Below, one piece after another: positions 12,423 to 22,560 of a stretch of DNA of 64,000 bases. Made by a program: the position numbers and the translations under genes. The first letter of the stretch is position 1. Each line of letters begins with the position of its first letter. This stretch comes from Datisca glomerata. Lineage: Eukaryota; Streptophyta; Magnoliopsida; Cucurbitales; Datiscaceae. The notes beneath the pieces are model-generated. The model saw nothing but the letters and a program-made list of their open reading frames with translations. It was not told the DNA's origin and ran no database searches. The stretch is from positions 743,645-807,644 of the forward strand of contig QANY01013420.1 of assembly GCA_003255025.1 (NCBI GenBank), read 5' to 3'.

Positions 12423-13043
12423 TAATAAAATTTTTAGACATTTTTATAACTTGAGCTAGGAGAGGAGTCCTTTTTATAGTTCTCCCTCTTTTTAATTCGC
12501 AATCCTAGAATCTAAAAATTGCTTAGAACTTAGAAATTTTATTGGTTTTATAACATTAGTTCTTTATATTTATTTTTAAATAAAAATACTACAATTATTG
12601 TTAGTAAAACATAAGTATTACCCTAATCAAAATATATACAAACATGAAAAGCTTGTCAAATCTTAATGTCACTTATAAAATAAATTATGTTTTCTGAGAT
12701 AAATTTGTAATATTAAAGTTACCTCATCAATCTGGCATAAGAAATTAACTAAATTATTAATTGAAAATGATGGATCAACAAATTTTGAATACAAAACGTA
12801 CTTAATAAATTGCTCCCAAAAATAAACAAAGAACTCTCTTATAATAATAATAATAATGGACAATAAACATTTTAACGTAAGATGTAGATTAAAAAAACTT
12901 CGCTTAGAGCGTTGATATCTATCGAGCCATCCATGATGACGACTTACATTTTTAAATGTCTCAATATTTCTCTCTATATATATCTCAACTAAAACTCTCC
13001 TGGATCAGCCCGAACATTATCAACCTCTACGAACCAACCCATC
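12423..13043 (+). promoter_or_regulatory. Upstream region of the malectin/LRR gene, TATA at 12974
   Basis: AT-rich DNA without genes. A TATA-like CTATATATATC lies at 12974-12984, about 60-70 bp before the ATG at 13044, and the leader between is short and without another ATG except one close to the start. This placement fits a plant core promoter. No other element was recognised. Confidence 0.4.
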
Positions 13044-13635
13044 ATGACCACACATATCACATTGTTTCTTATTATTTCAACATCAGTACTATTGGCCTCA
13101 AAGCGATCTGATTCTTTGTTTCTGAGCATTAATTGCGGAGTAACAGGTCTTCCAAAACGAACTGACAATTATTATTCAATAGTATGGACGCGTGATGATG
13201 GTTTTGTCAATACAGGTGAGCCACAGGTGACTAAATCCTCTGGAATAGTATATGACTCTGACCCAGTAACAATGACAACTCTCAGATCATTTCCCACACT
13301 GAAGAAGAGTTGCTACACCATCAACCTTGATGCAGCCGGGGAACGAGTACTTGTACACACCAGCTTCTTCTATGGAAATTACGACGAGAAAGACTCCCCA
13401 CCAACCTTTGAGTTGCAGTTCGATGGAAACTATTGGGCCACGGTCAACATGACGGTTTTCACGTATGAAGAAGCTCTACGAGTATTTGTCTCGCACGATC
13501 GCTGCCTGATCAGGTGCCGTTTATCTCGGCTCTCGAAATCCGAACGTTGGGCACCAAAATCTATAGCTTGGTTGGTCTTAGTTTTGCTCTATTCCAGAAA
13601 GAAAGGGTTGCTGCCGGTAACTACGAAAATATTAG
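13044..13635 (+). pseudogene. Exon 1: signal peptide and malectin-like N-half
   Basis: From MTTHITLFLIISTSVLLA, a clear signal peptide, the frame enters the malectin-like domain: FLSINCG, WTRDDGFVNTGE, LKKSCYTINL, TSFFYGNYD and FDGNYWATVN. The expected LARSLPDQVPFISALEIRTL block lies in the next frame (from about 13482), so one or two bases were gained or lost near 13478. That second frame continues to AGNYENIR and a donor AG/GTATGT at 13636. As read, joining this donor to the acceptor before 14627 is one base out of frame, so either the splice site is shifted or there is a second lesion. Confidence 0.8.
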
Positions 13636-13662
13636 GTATGTTATCAATCTCTTCAACGTAAC

Positions 13663-13695
<33 letters not shown>

Positions 13696-13735
13696 TATGT
13701 GTGTGCGTGTATATACGTATGTATGTGTGTATGTA
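13663..13735. repeat. (AT)n and (GT)n microsatellite in intron 1
   Basis: An (AT)n run at 13663-13687 is followed by imperfect GTGTGTGC/GTATGTGTGT to about 13735. A simple repeat, expected to vary in length. Confidence 0.9.
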
Positions 13736-13969
13736 TATTCACATCAAATTAGATGGTCAAGAGAAATAAAGAAAAGTAGGATTGAAAATTAAGAGAAAAT
13801 AAGCCTGTACATCTAAAATAAAAAATAAAGTGAAAATTCTTCTAACATATCTTATAATTTGTTTAAATGACATATGCACTCATCTAATTTTAGAAATGAC
13901 TCAGACTTTCTTTCATTTTAAGTTTCCGTGAAAAAACTAAAGACTATTAGATTACAAACTTAAACCGTT

Positions 13970-14230
13970 TAAATAATATATAATATCAAGATTATCCATC
14001 GTTTTTTCTAATTCTAAAGATGTTAAAATCAAATGTTAATATTCAAATTCAGATTCACCTAAATTCAGAAAAACTTAGGTCATTTATGTTTATGGTTAGA
14101 AAAATTGTTGGATTGAATAGTAAGTATAATCTTATTTTTTTCAGACTTAAATTAACACATTTTAAAAAGAATGAATTTATTTATCATTTTTAAATTAAAG
14201 AAGTGTATGTGTAATTTTTTTCTAAAATAA
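13970..14230 (+). repeat. Dispersed repeat in intron 1, related to 42530-42800
   Basis: Shared words in the same order with 42530-42800 include TTCACCTAAATT, GGTTAGAAAAATT or GCTTAGAAAAATT, and GAATTGATTTATTTAT-like sequence, then GATGTATGTGT or AAGTGTATGTGT. It is an interspersed repeat of unknown class. Confidence 0.6.
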
Positions 14231-14626
14231 AACACAAAGCCCGACTTGAATTTTTGTTTTGTTTGTCTAACGAAAGTTACCCACACTACATATATTAGAT
14301 ATTTAATGATTGCCAATATTCGATTTTTGATGTTTTAAAAATATTGCATAGGCTAAATTACGTAATACTTGCATTGTTTTGTAATGATGCTTCCTTGGTC
14401 AATTCACATTATATAAAAATATTTGCGATTATAAAATTTGCTTTTCTTACTCAAACCCGCTAGGTTTGATGTCTCAATATACTCGTTTTGCACTTCTGTA
14501 ATGCCATGACTCTCATTTTCGTTACATAGCTTAACACATGAACGGCAATGATTTTTGAATGGATCAGAAGGAATATTAATTGTTAGTGTGAACTTTAACT
14601 AATTTGTATTATCATCCATCATCAAG

Positions 14627-15116
14627 TACCCTGATGATATATACGATCGACTATGGTTACATGAAACCGTCGATCTTTCAGGACTAACCGGAAAATACTC
14701 TTCGGATGCTACGTGCATCGACGTCAAAACCGCCGAAGATAATCCTCCACAAGCTGTAATACAAAATGCTGAACCTGCATTTGATTTAAACACTTGAATT
14801 TATTTACCTACCAGCTCATTGCTGCCTTATGAGAAAGTTCCTGTATACATCAATCTGTACTTCTCTGATTTGATCCAAGTGGGAGAAAAGGACCAAAGAT
14901 CAATACAAATTTCCATTGACAACCAGCCTTTTTCAAAACCTATTGTCCCTCCTTTTGGGAGCACAATGGAATTTCACATTACTAATATCACTGCCTCTTT
15001 CTATACTAAAATTACCATTTCCACCTTCCCTACTTCCACTCTTCCTATTCTTATAAATGCCTATGAAATTTATACTCTTAGTGATGCTCTTACGGGTGGA
15101 ACCAATCCTAAAGATG
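14627..15116 (+). pseudogene. Exon 2: malectin-like C-half
   Basis: Starts YPDDIYDRLW, a hallmark of plant malectin-like domains after the conserved intron. It continues through NPPQAVIQNA to a TGA near 14795, where the family usually has a Trp-like position (T-stop-IYLP). After it come VPVYINLYFSD (typical), SIQISIDNQPFS, TMEFHITN and INAYEIYTL, to a donor after AAAGATG (GTACGT). The rest of the exon is well kept, so the stop looks recent. Confidence 0.85.
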
Positions 15117-15491
15117 GTACGTACGTATGCTCCATTTTACATCGCTGATGCCTCATATGATAGGGGTTTCGATGTTTCTTTTTTCAATTTGAAAAAAAAT
15201 ATTGGACAGGAAGTTTGCATATAACACACATTTTTAATCTTAACTGGTTTTTATTTTTGAAAATTAATTTTAATTTTAAGAATATTTATACTAAAATAAA
15301 CCTTCAGCACTGCCATCATCATACACTCTTTAAAACTTTTTTTTTGGAAAACAACTAAATTATTTTTTTCTAAAAACTTGTTTCCAAATCACTAACAACT
15401 GGCCCATGATTTTAGTTTTTAAAATAATTTCATGGTACATGTGTATTTATACATAGTACTGTGTACGTATGTATTTATGTATATGTGTGTC

Positions 15492-15500
<9 letters not shown>

Positions 15501-15528
<28 letters not shown>
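15501..15528. repeat. (AT)14 microsatellite, intron 2
   Basis: A perfect AT run within a TG/TA-rich stretch (about 15460-15590). Confidence 0.95.
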
Positions 15529-15531
<3 letters not shown>

Positions 15532-15874
15532 AATTTGTATGAGTCTATGTGTATATGTGTACGTATGTAGGTTTGTATACATGTGTGGAAGGTCCGACCC
15601 GTCTAGATAAAGAAAATATTGGGTCTACATATCATAATATGGCCTGGGACCCAAATTATTTAATTATGATCCGTTGATTCAGATCTGAACGGCTCTAATC
15701 TATTTAAAATGAAAATAAAAAAATAAACTATTTTTTATTTTATTTTTTTAAATCAGGATATATCTTAAACGCTTATTTTTTAATTTAACAAACACAATTC
15801 ACGGTCACATTTTGACCAATAATCTCTATAATTTCTAGTCTAGTTGAGTACTGACTTGACTCTATTATATCTAG

Positions 15875-16017
15875 TTAAAGGTTTAGCATCACTACAAAGT
15901 GGATTTGAGGTCCTACAAGAATGGGGTGGAGATCCATGTCTCCCATCAAATTATGCATGGGAATGGACTGAATGTAACGCTGAATCCCTTCCACGTGTTA
16001 CAGCTTTGTATATAATT
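15875..16017 (+). pseudogene. Exon 3: hinge with GDPC motif
   Basis: Joins exon 2 in frame (D, then VKGLASLQSGFEVLQEW). It carries GGDPCLPSNYAWEWTEC, the GDPC region that links malectin-like and LRR parts in SYMRK-type receptors, then PRVTAL. The donor is GTATAT at 16018. No damage seen in this exon. Confidence 0.85.
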
Positions 16018-16069
16018 TTTTTTTTATGTTTTTTCCCTTTAATTAATGGAGACACTATAATATTTAGAA

Positions 16070-16390
16070 AAAAATTATACTTCAACTTTTCAAACTATTA
16101 TTAATAAATATTTTAAATTTTAAATTTTTAAACGTTACAGTTTAAACTTTAAACTACCTTAAACTAATAATTTTAATCCTAAATATAACTCTATATACTG
16201 CAAGTTAGTATTTTAACAAAACGACGTCGTTTTGTTAAAAAAAATTACATAAGTGCATTAGATAGAGTTATATTTAAGGTTAAAATTTTAAATTTTAAAT
16301 AATTTAGTATTTAAATTATAACGTTTTAAAGTTTATATTTTAAAATATTTGTTAATGATAGTTTAAGAAGATAAAATATAATTTTCCTAA
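16070..16390. mobile_element. Foldback MITE with perfect 30-bp central palindrome
   Basis: The two halves (about 16070-16225 and 16226-16390) are inverted copies along their length. Words such as AAATATAACTCTAT and AAATATTTTAAA recur in reverse complement at mirrored places. The centre, 16211-16240, is a perfect 30-bp palindrome around CGACGTCG. It lies inside intron 3 of the malectin/LRR gene and has no coding capacity. Its transcript would form a long hairpin. Confidence 0.75.
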
Positions 16391-16497
16391 TTTTTATGTC
16401 ATGTTGATAATCAAGAATTATTTTTTAAAAAAATAGGAGAATTGATAGATGAGTTATCTTTTTTAGTTTTTCTTGTACGATTTCATTTCGAGGACAG

Positions 16498-16566
16498 GAA
16501 TCTGAGTGACTTTGGGCTTTTTGGCACACTTCCAGATTTTAGTTCAATGGACGCATTGCAGATAAT
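16498..16566 (+). pseudogene. Exon 4: LRR segment
   Basis: Acceptor ACAG at 16497. Encodes LNLSDFGLFGTLPDFSSM and DALQI; donor GTGAGT at 16567. Phase 2 at both ends fits its neighbours. Confidence 0.8.
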
Positions 16567-16663
16567 GTGAGTAATTAACTTGAATTATAAAGAATTATTT
16601 GACAGTTTTTAGTGAAATTGTTATAAAACTAACACTGATTGATTTTTTTTCTTTGGATTGCAG

Positions 16664-16735
16664 AGATTTACAGGATAATAGCTTAAGTGGACCTATTTCT
16701 GACCTCCTAAGCAACTTCCCTAACTTAAAGCTATT
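16664..16735 (+). pseudogene. Exon 5: 72-bp LRR exon
   Basis: Exactly 72 bp, one 24-residue plant LRR: DLQDNSLSGPISDLLSNF then PNLKLL. Acceptor TTGCAG, donor GTGAGT. Exons of this size and phase are typical of plant extracellular LRR genes. Confidence 0.85.
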
Positions 16736-17072
16736 GTGAGTGATTATTATTCATATAACAATTTAGTTCCCCATGTGTATTTATGGTTCTCTTATTTATA
16801 ATTTTTTTCCTTAAAATTACATTATAAATTTTAAGGAGAATGAAGTAATATGATTCAAACTCACAATCTCTAAAATATGAGTGTAGAGGATTAACCAACT
16901 ACGTCAATCTAACTTATCTTATTTAATTTACAACTGATCTTATCAATTTTGATTTTTTTAGTCTATAATATATCTAACTTTCCCCTAAATAGTTTCACGC
17001 ACCAACGTGAAAATGAATACTAATACACAATATGCTAAAACACTTGTACTTCTTTTTCTCATCTCATTTCAG

Positions 17073-17144
17073 GAATTTGACAAATAACAGATTCAGTGGG
17101 TCCATTCCTACCTCCCTATCAAACAACAAGCACCTAACTTCGAC
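17073..17144 (+). pseudogene. Exon 6: 72-bp LRR exon with lost donor
   Basis: Again 72 bp: NLTNNRFSGSIPTSLSNN then KHLTST. The acceptor TTTCAG is good, but the expected GTAAGT donor reads ATAAGT at 17145, a single G-to-A change. Without splicing the frame ends at once in TAA. The next acceptor (CACAG before 17326) fits the phase, so the donor was presumably functional once. Confidence 0.75.
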
Positions 17145-17325
17145 ATAAGTAATAATTGGAGTTCAATCTTGAACTACATTTGCTTAATGAAGTAATTATT
17201 TTCAATTAATTGATGAAATGAGCTAATATAATTCGTTAAATCATCATACATAATTAAAAGTCATGTTCATAGATCTACAAAGATTTAATTTGTAACATAT
17301 ATTATTCCATCACAGTACTAGCGAG

Positions 17326-17415
17326 AACTATCTTATTGGTATGCTATCATGTAATAACATAACACCGCATTCACCTCCATCATCATATTCAGGCTCATCT
17401 GAGACTCCACTGTTA
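17326..17415 (+). pseudogene. Exon 7, part before the copia insertion
   Basis: Begins TSENYLIG and MLSCNNITPHSPPSSYSG, the start of a Pro/Ser/Tyr-rich stalk, and is cut at the target duplication TCCAC (17406-17410 just before the LTR at 17411). The frame resumes after the right LTR at 21778. Confidence 0.8.
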
Positions 17416-17672
17416 AGGGATAAATAATGGTTTATTATTTTCCTTCAATTTTTAATTATTATTTTGTTTAGTTTGGTTAGGCTAACTAGTTAGTTGTTAT
17501 CCTTTCCTAACTACCTAGTTGTATATTAGATGATGTTTTGTTTATCTTTAGTTTCAATGATTCAATGATATATTGAAGTACTTTCTTGAAGCTCTCTCTC
17601 TCCCGCCTCTCTTCTTCATCTTCTTCCTTCCTGTTCTCCATCTTCTTTCTCAGCTTTGTACTATAGTTCACA
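17411..17672 (+). repeat. 5' LTR of copia element 2
   Basis: 262 bp, TGTTAAGGGATAAAT to ATAGTTCACA, with a CT-rich stretch near the end (TCTCTCTCTC, CTTCTTCATCTTCTTCC). Confidence 0.95.
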
Positions 17673-17684
17673 TGGTATCAGAGC
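17673..17684 (+). other. Primer-binding site, copia element 2
   Basis: TGGTATCAGAGC directly follows the LTR. It is the exact plant copia site complementary to initiator tRNA-Met. Confidence 0.95.
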
Positions 17685-17706
17685 CCTTAAGGACACACGT
17701 CCATTG

Positions 17707-18190
17707 ATGGCTAATCCCCCTTCTTCATTTTTTATTCTCTCAAACATTTGTAATATGATCTCTATCAGATTAGATTCCTCAAATTTTGTCCAATGGAAAT
17801 TATAAATCTCTACAATTCTCAAAGCTCATGGTCTGTTTGAATTTGTTGATGGATCTCACCCATGCCCACCATAGTTTCTTGATGATGACAAAGGGAAACC
17901 TACAACCAAGATCGGCCCAAAGTTTACTGCATGGATTGACTCTCTAATATGAACTTCAACCCATCACATAGAAAGGCAATGAAACTATGGATGATTATGT
18001 GCAAAGAATCAAGACTGCCCGAGATAAACTTGCTATTGTCTCTGTTCTAATCGACGATGAAGATGTTCTTCTTTATACTTTGAATGGCCTCTCCTCTGAG
18101 TATGGGGCTTTCAAGACCTTTATTCGTACCAAATCTGAGCCTCTTCATCTTGATAAATTGCATACTCTTCTAAAGGTCACACAACACTAG
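17707..18190 (+). pseudogene. Copia element 2 gag remnant
   Basis: Starts MANPPSSF, with SSNFVQWKL as usual near the gag N-terminus, then stops near 17803 and 17872. A UBN2-type piece is open at 17987-18190 (MDDYVQRIKTARDKL, LNGLSSEYGAFKTF). The zinc knuckle that should follow is absent; sequence jumps to a protease-like region near 18300, so there is an internal deletion. Confidence 0.85.
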
Positions 18191-18299
18191 ATTGCTTTCA
18201 TCACATGAATTATGCATACTAAGGTAGGCATCGTCCTGTCAAGCTCGCAGCCATTGCAGCTTCTTACTCTAGAACTCAACCTGAAGCCAGCAAAATAAG

Positions 18300-21200
18300 T
18301 TCTTAGATATCAGACATTGGATGCAATGTTCATATCACAAATGATCTTTCCAACTTGAATACTTCTCAATCATACAATGGTGAGGAATCTGTTACCATAA
18401 GAAATGGACAACCTCTTGACATGTCTCACTCGGGTCCAGGTCACTCATTTACCAACTCTCAACTTTTTTTATCTAAATAACATTCTTTGTGTGCCTCAGT
18501 TAACTACCAATTACATAGTATTTATCAATTCTGTAAAGATAACAATTGTTCCATTACATTTGATGCTGATATGTTCTATATTCAGGATAAAGTGTCTGGA
18601 AAGATACTCTTCATAGGACCTAGTAAGGATGGATTATGTCCTCTTTCTAGTACTGTGAAAGACAACATATCAAATTTGTCCACCCCCATTATTGCTTTTC
18701 TTGGCAGCAAAGTCTCAAGTTCCCTTTGGCACAATAGGCTAGGGCACCCTTCAGATTTTGTTCATTTAAATGTTCTTCATAGGGCTAACATTCCTTTTAT
18801 TACCTCTAAATCTTACATGTGTACAAGTTGTATAAAGGGTATGATGACCAAATTTTCCTTCTCTTTGTCTCATACTGTAACTCATAGTCCTCTTGAATTG
18901 TTGCATAGTGATGTTTAGGACCTTGCTCCTATTGTTTCTTTTGAAGGATATAAATATTATGTCTCTTTTTCATTGACAATACAAGTAAGTATACTTGGAT
19001 TTTCCCTCTTTGACTCAAGTCTGAAGTTACAACTGTTTTTAAGGTATTCTTTCCATTTTTAGAAAATTTATTGTTTTCTAAATTCAAATTATTCAAAACT
19101 GATGGTAGAGGTGAATTTAACAATAATATCTTCAATAATTTTCTTGTTTCTAATGGGATACAACATCATTTTACTTGTCCATATACCCTAGAACAAAATG
19201 GGGTGTCTTCTAGATTCAAATTATTCCAAACTGTTGGTGGAGGTGAATTTAACAAGTTGCCTTCTCCTACTTTAAACAATATTTCTCCTTATGAAAAGCT
19301 ATTTGGTAAGCTCCATTATTATTCTTTTTTGAAAGTGTTTGGGTGTGCTTGTTATCCTCTTCTTAAACCCTACAACACTCACAAATTACAACCTAAGTCT
19401 TCACAACATGTTTTCTTAAGTTATTCTCTTCAGTCAAAAGGATACATTTGTTACAATAATTCAACTAATAATATGCATATTACTAGACATGTTATATTTA
19501 ATGAGAATTCTTTTCCCATTGCCAATTCTACTATTACAGAACCTGTTCCTCCTTCTACACATGTTTCTAATGATTATCTATCTTTCTTAATGTCAAATTT
19601 GGAAGCTACTCCTATTTCAATTACTCAACATGATATTGGTTTAGTAATTAATGGTTTTGCTACTAATGCTAATACTTCTTCTAATGCTAGTAATGCTTTG
19701 AATAGTTTTGGTTCTTCTCTAGATATGCCTCCTACTGATCATATTGATTCCTCTATGGTTCCTATCTCCTCTATATCTATTGTTTTTCCTGCTACAGGTT
19801 TTGTTTCTTCTCTTTCTTTATAGTCTAATTTGTCTACTGTCATGCCTGATTCTTCTATCTCTCAACCTATTTCTACTAATTCGGGTCGTGTTCATAGCAT
19901 GCAAACTAGAGTCAAATCTGGCATAAGTATAAAGAAAGTTTACTTGGCTAGTTCTCAAATTATTAAACCTATTTGTTTAGAAACCGAACCCACTTCTTAT
20001 ATTACTTCTAGTAAATCTATAAATTAGAGAAATGTTATGGCTGAAGAGTTTTGTGCTCTTCGAAGACAAAGAACCTGGACTTTAACCCATCATTCCTCCT
20101 AACACTAATCTAGTAGGTTACAAATGGGTTTACAGGCTTAAACATAACCCAGATGGGAGTATAGTCAGATACAAGGCCAGGTTAGTTGCTAAAGGTTCTC
20201 ATCAGGAACCAGGTATAGACTATACAGAAATATTTAGTCATGTTGTCAAAGTCCACTACTGTTAGGCTCATTTTATCTCTTACTGCTCAAAATTCTTGGC
20301 CATTGCATCAATTAGATGTCAAAAATGTATTTCTTCATGGTACCCTACAAGAAGAAGTATATATGAGTCAACCATAGGGATTTATTAACTTTAACCACCC
20401 TAATTATGTTTGTAAGTTGAACAAGTCTTTGTATGGTCTCAAACAACCTCAAAAGGCTTGGTTTGCGAGGTTTACCTCTTATCTGCATAATCTTGGTTTT
20501 GTTGCTTCTGTTGCTGACAGTTTTTTATTCATTTATAAATCTGGTTCCCTACTATCTATTTACTATTATACGTTGATGACATTGTTATTACTGGACCTAG
20601 TGTTGATTTCACACATGATTTGATATCCAAACTCAATAAAAGAGTTTGAAATGATTGATCTAGCTTTTATCAAGTTCTTTTTAGGTTTACAGATTTATCA
20701 AACTTCTAAGGGTATCTTTGTTTTTCAGCAGAAGTACATATTGGATTTATTGGATAAAGTAGGTCTCACAAATGCTAAACCTTGTAAAACACCCCCCTCT
20801 CTCTCAAGGAAAATCTTTGTGACACCAAGGCTTCTCCTCTCTCGGATCCCACCAGTTACAGAATCTTAGTTGGAGGGTTGCAATACTTAACTTCCTCTCG
20901 TCCATACATAACATTTGTAGTGAACAGAGCCTGCCAGTTCATGCATAGGCCAACTTTTATCCATCTTGCGACTGTAAAGCATATCCTACGATATTTATAA
21001 CGGAGTTCAGATCTTGGTATCGATTTTCAGAAATGACAGTTAACTCTCAATGCTTACAGCGATGCGGATTGGGTAGGAGATTCTCAAGATCGTAGATCAA
21101 CATCAGGGTTTACTATTTTCCTCGGGAACCACCCTATATCTTGGTCTGCAAAGAATTAAACCACAGTTTCTAGATCCTTAACCGAAGCTGAATACAGAAG

Positions 21201-21500
21201 CTTGGCTTCCACTGGTGCTGAAGTTTCATGGATAAAGCAATTGTTCAAAGATTTACATATACCCTTGAAGCTTCCCCCACAGATTTGGTGTGATAGTATT
21301 TATGCTATCTCCTTAGCTTCCAATCCCGTGTTCCATAATATAACGAAGCACATAGAGATCGGTTACCATTTATTCATGAAAAAGTGGTGAAGAAAGATCT
21401 AATAGTTAGTTATGTTTGCTCTCATCACCAATGAGCAGACATATTTACAAAAGCTTTGTCTTTCCCTGTGTTTAGTTCGTGGAGAAGCAAATTGTTGCTT
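18300..21500 (+). pseudogene. Copia element 2 pol remnant
   Basis: The protease position reads SDIGCNVHIT near 18308. A pre-integrase domain with WHNRLGHPSD and CTSCIKG lies at 18727-18840. The integrase core is open for 250 residues (19071-19823) but is rearranged: a 48-bp block is repeated (19076-19123, 19208-19255) and replaces the segment expected after EQNGV. Reverse transcriptase runs from about 20036, with frameshifts, and has an intact YVDD at 20569-20580. RNase H has [19 protein letters not shown] (about 21055) and SRSLTEAEYRS. A stop replaces a Trp in the HSDV-W integrase motif at 18916. Confidence 0.9.
19076..19255 (+). repeat. Duplicated 48-bp block in the integrase
   Basis: Copies 19076-19123 and 19208-19255 share 44 of 48 bases. 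The second lies directly where the catalytic-Glu segment (after EQNGV) belongs, so this frame cannot make a normal integrase although it has no stop. Confidence 0.85.
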
Positions 21501-21530
21501 AATTATCACTTAGCATCAGTTTGAGGGGGC

Positions 21531-21777
21531 TGTTAAGGGATAAATAATGCTTTATTATTTTCCTACAGTTTTTAGTTATTATTAGGTTTAGTTTGGTTAG
21601 GATAACTAGTTAGTTGTTATCCTTTCCTAACTTCCTAGTTGTATATTGGTTGTTGTTTTCTTTCTTTAGTTTTACTGATTCAATAATATCTTGAAGCTCT
21701 CTCTCTCTTGCCTCTCTTCTTCATCTTCTTCCCTCTTGTTTTCCATCTTCTTTCTTAGCTTTCTACTATAGTTCACA
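21531..21777 (+). repeat. 3' LTR of copia element 2
   Basis: 247 bp, same ends as the 5' LTR, lacking about 15 bp near the middle. Followed directly by TCCAC, the target duplication. Confidence 0.95.
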
Positions 21778-22200
21778 TCCACCACCTCCGTCACCGTATT
21801 CAGGCTCACTTAAGACTCCATCACCTTCTTCATTGTATTCAGAATCACCTAAGGCTCTATTACCACCGACACTGTATTTAGGCCCACCTAAGACTTTACC
21901 ACCACTATCTCCATATTCAAGCTCGCCTAAAACTCCACCACCACTATCATCCTATTCAGACTCACCTAAGACTCCACCACCACCGCCATATTTACAGTCA
22001 GGAGATGATTATCCTCCCAACGCAGCAACTTCTTCTAAAATAAGAAACAAGAGCTTCAAGCTATTGGTCTTTGAAGCCCTTATTCCAATCACTCTGTTTC
22101 AACTACTCCTGAGGAAGCATTTGTGGAATATTTTAGTTTTAGTTGTGAATATCAATAAACGATATTGTGAATATTTGCATTTTTCTAATGTTTGTTTCTA
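21778..22200 (+). pseudogene. Exon 7, part after copia: Pro-rich stalk and tail
   Basis: In the frame left at 17410, the sequence encodes five or six imperfect repeats of the type YSxSPKTPPP, then SGDDYPPNAATSSKIRNKSF and a hydrophobic stretch KLLVFEALIPITLFQLLL. In the downstream duplicate (22341-22560) the protein stops right after LLL, which would suit a GPI-anchor signal or a tail anchor; here the stop is lost and about 29 more residues follow. An AATAAA signal is at 22154-22159. The Pro-rich repeat suggests a cell-wall-facing stalk. Confidence 0.7.
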
Positions 22201-22340
22201 GTGTCTTTTAATTAATGTAATGTTAAAGATTGACACAGTTGGTTAAACTACAACACTTATAACTAGAGGTCACGCATGCGAGTTATTTTATTCTAAAACC
22301 TCATTATCCACATTTCTATATGTGATGGTCACATAACTGA

Positions 22341-22560
22341 AGGGATCTGTTTTACCGGTATGTCATGTAATACCATTACACCGCCATCTCAATGGTTACC
22401 GTATTCAGGCTCACTTAGGACTCCACCACCACCATATTTGCGGTCAGGAGATGAATACATTCTCGACGAAGAAACTTCTCTAACAAAAAACAACAAGATC
22501 TTTAAGCTATTGGCATTTGGAGCCTTAATTCCAGTCACTCTGTTTCAACTACTGCTATAA
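22341..22560 (+). pseudogene. Duplicate terminal exon of the malectin/LRR gene
   Basis: A second copy of the exon 7 end: MSCNTITPPSQWLPYSGS, only one or two Pro-rich units, SGDEYILDEETSL, then FKLLAFGALIPVTLFQLLL and a stop at 22558. AATAAA is at 22605-22610. It parallels 17326-22160 but is shorter. If spliced at the AG near 22340 it would be out of frame with exon 6, so it may never have been used. Confidence 0.7.

Larger units (their letters stand above)
17411..21777 (+). mobile_element. Copia element 2, inserted in exon 7
   Basis: A 4.4-kb Ty1/copia element with LTRs 17411-17672 and 21531-21777, both TGTTAAGGGA to GTTCACA. It has a perfect primer site after the left LTR and a purine tract TTGAGGGGGC before the right one. 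The host sequence TCCAC is duplicated on both sides (17406-17410 and 21778-21782). LTR divergence is clear (point changes plus an indel of about 15 bp), so insertion is not recent. Coding is broken, with much of gag missing. Confidence 0.95.
13044..22200 (+). pseudogene. Malectin-like/LRR surface protein gene, broken by copia
   Basis: The predicted product is a secreted or membrane-anchored protein with a signal peptide, a malectin-like sugar-binding domain, a GGDPC hinge, about three LRR units, a Pro/Ser-rich stalk and a hydrophobic C-tail. It has no kinase. The domain order is that of the ectodomains of malectin-LRR receptor kinases such as SYMRK and of their kinase-less relatives. Exons read by eye: 13044-13635, 14627-15116, 15875-16017, 16498-16566, 16664-16735, 17073-17144 and 17326-17415 continuing at 21778-22200. 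Damage: a frameshift near 13478, an uncertain first exon join, a TGA near 14795, a lost splice donor at 17145 and a 4.4-kb copia element in the last exon. It is probably a pseudogene in this haplotype. Confidence 0.75.

Noticed and set aside
17145..17325. ATAAGT start as a minor-class AT-AC intron
   Set aside because: The minor donor has a longer consensus (ATATCC) and this intron ends CAG, so a mutated GTAAGT is simpler.
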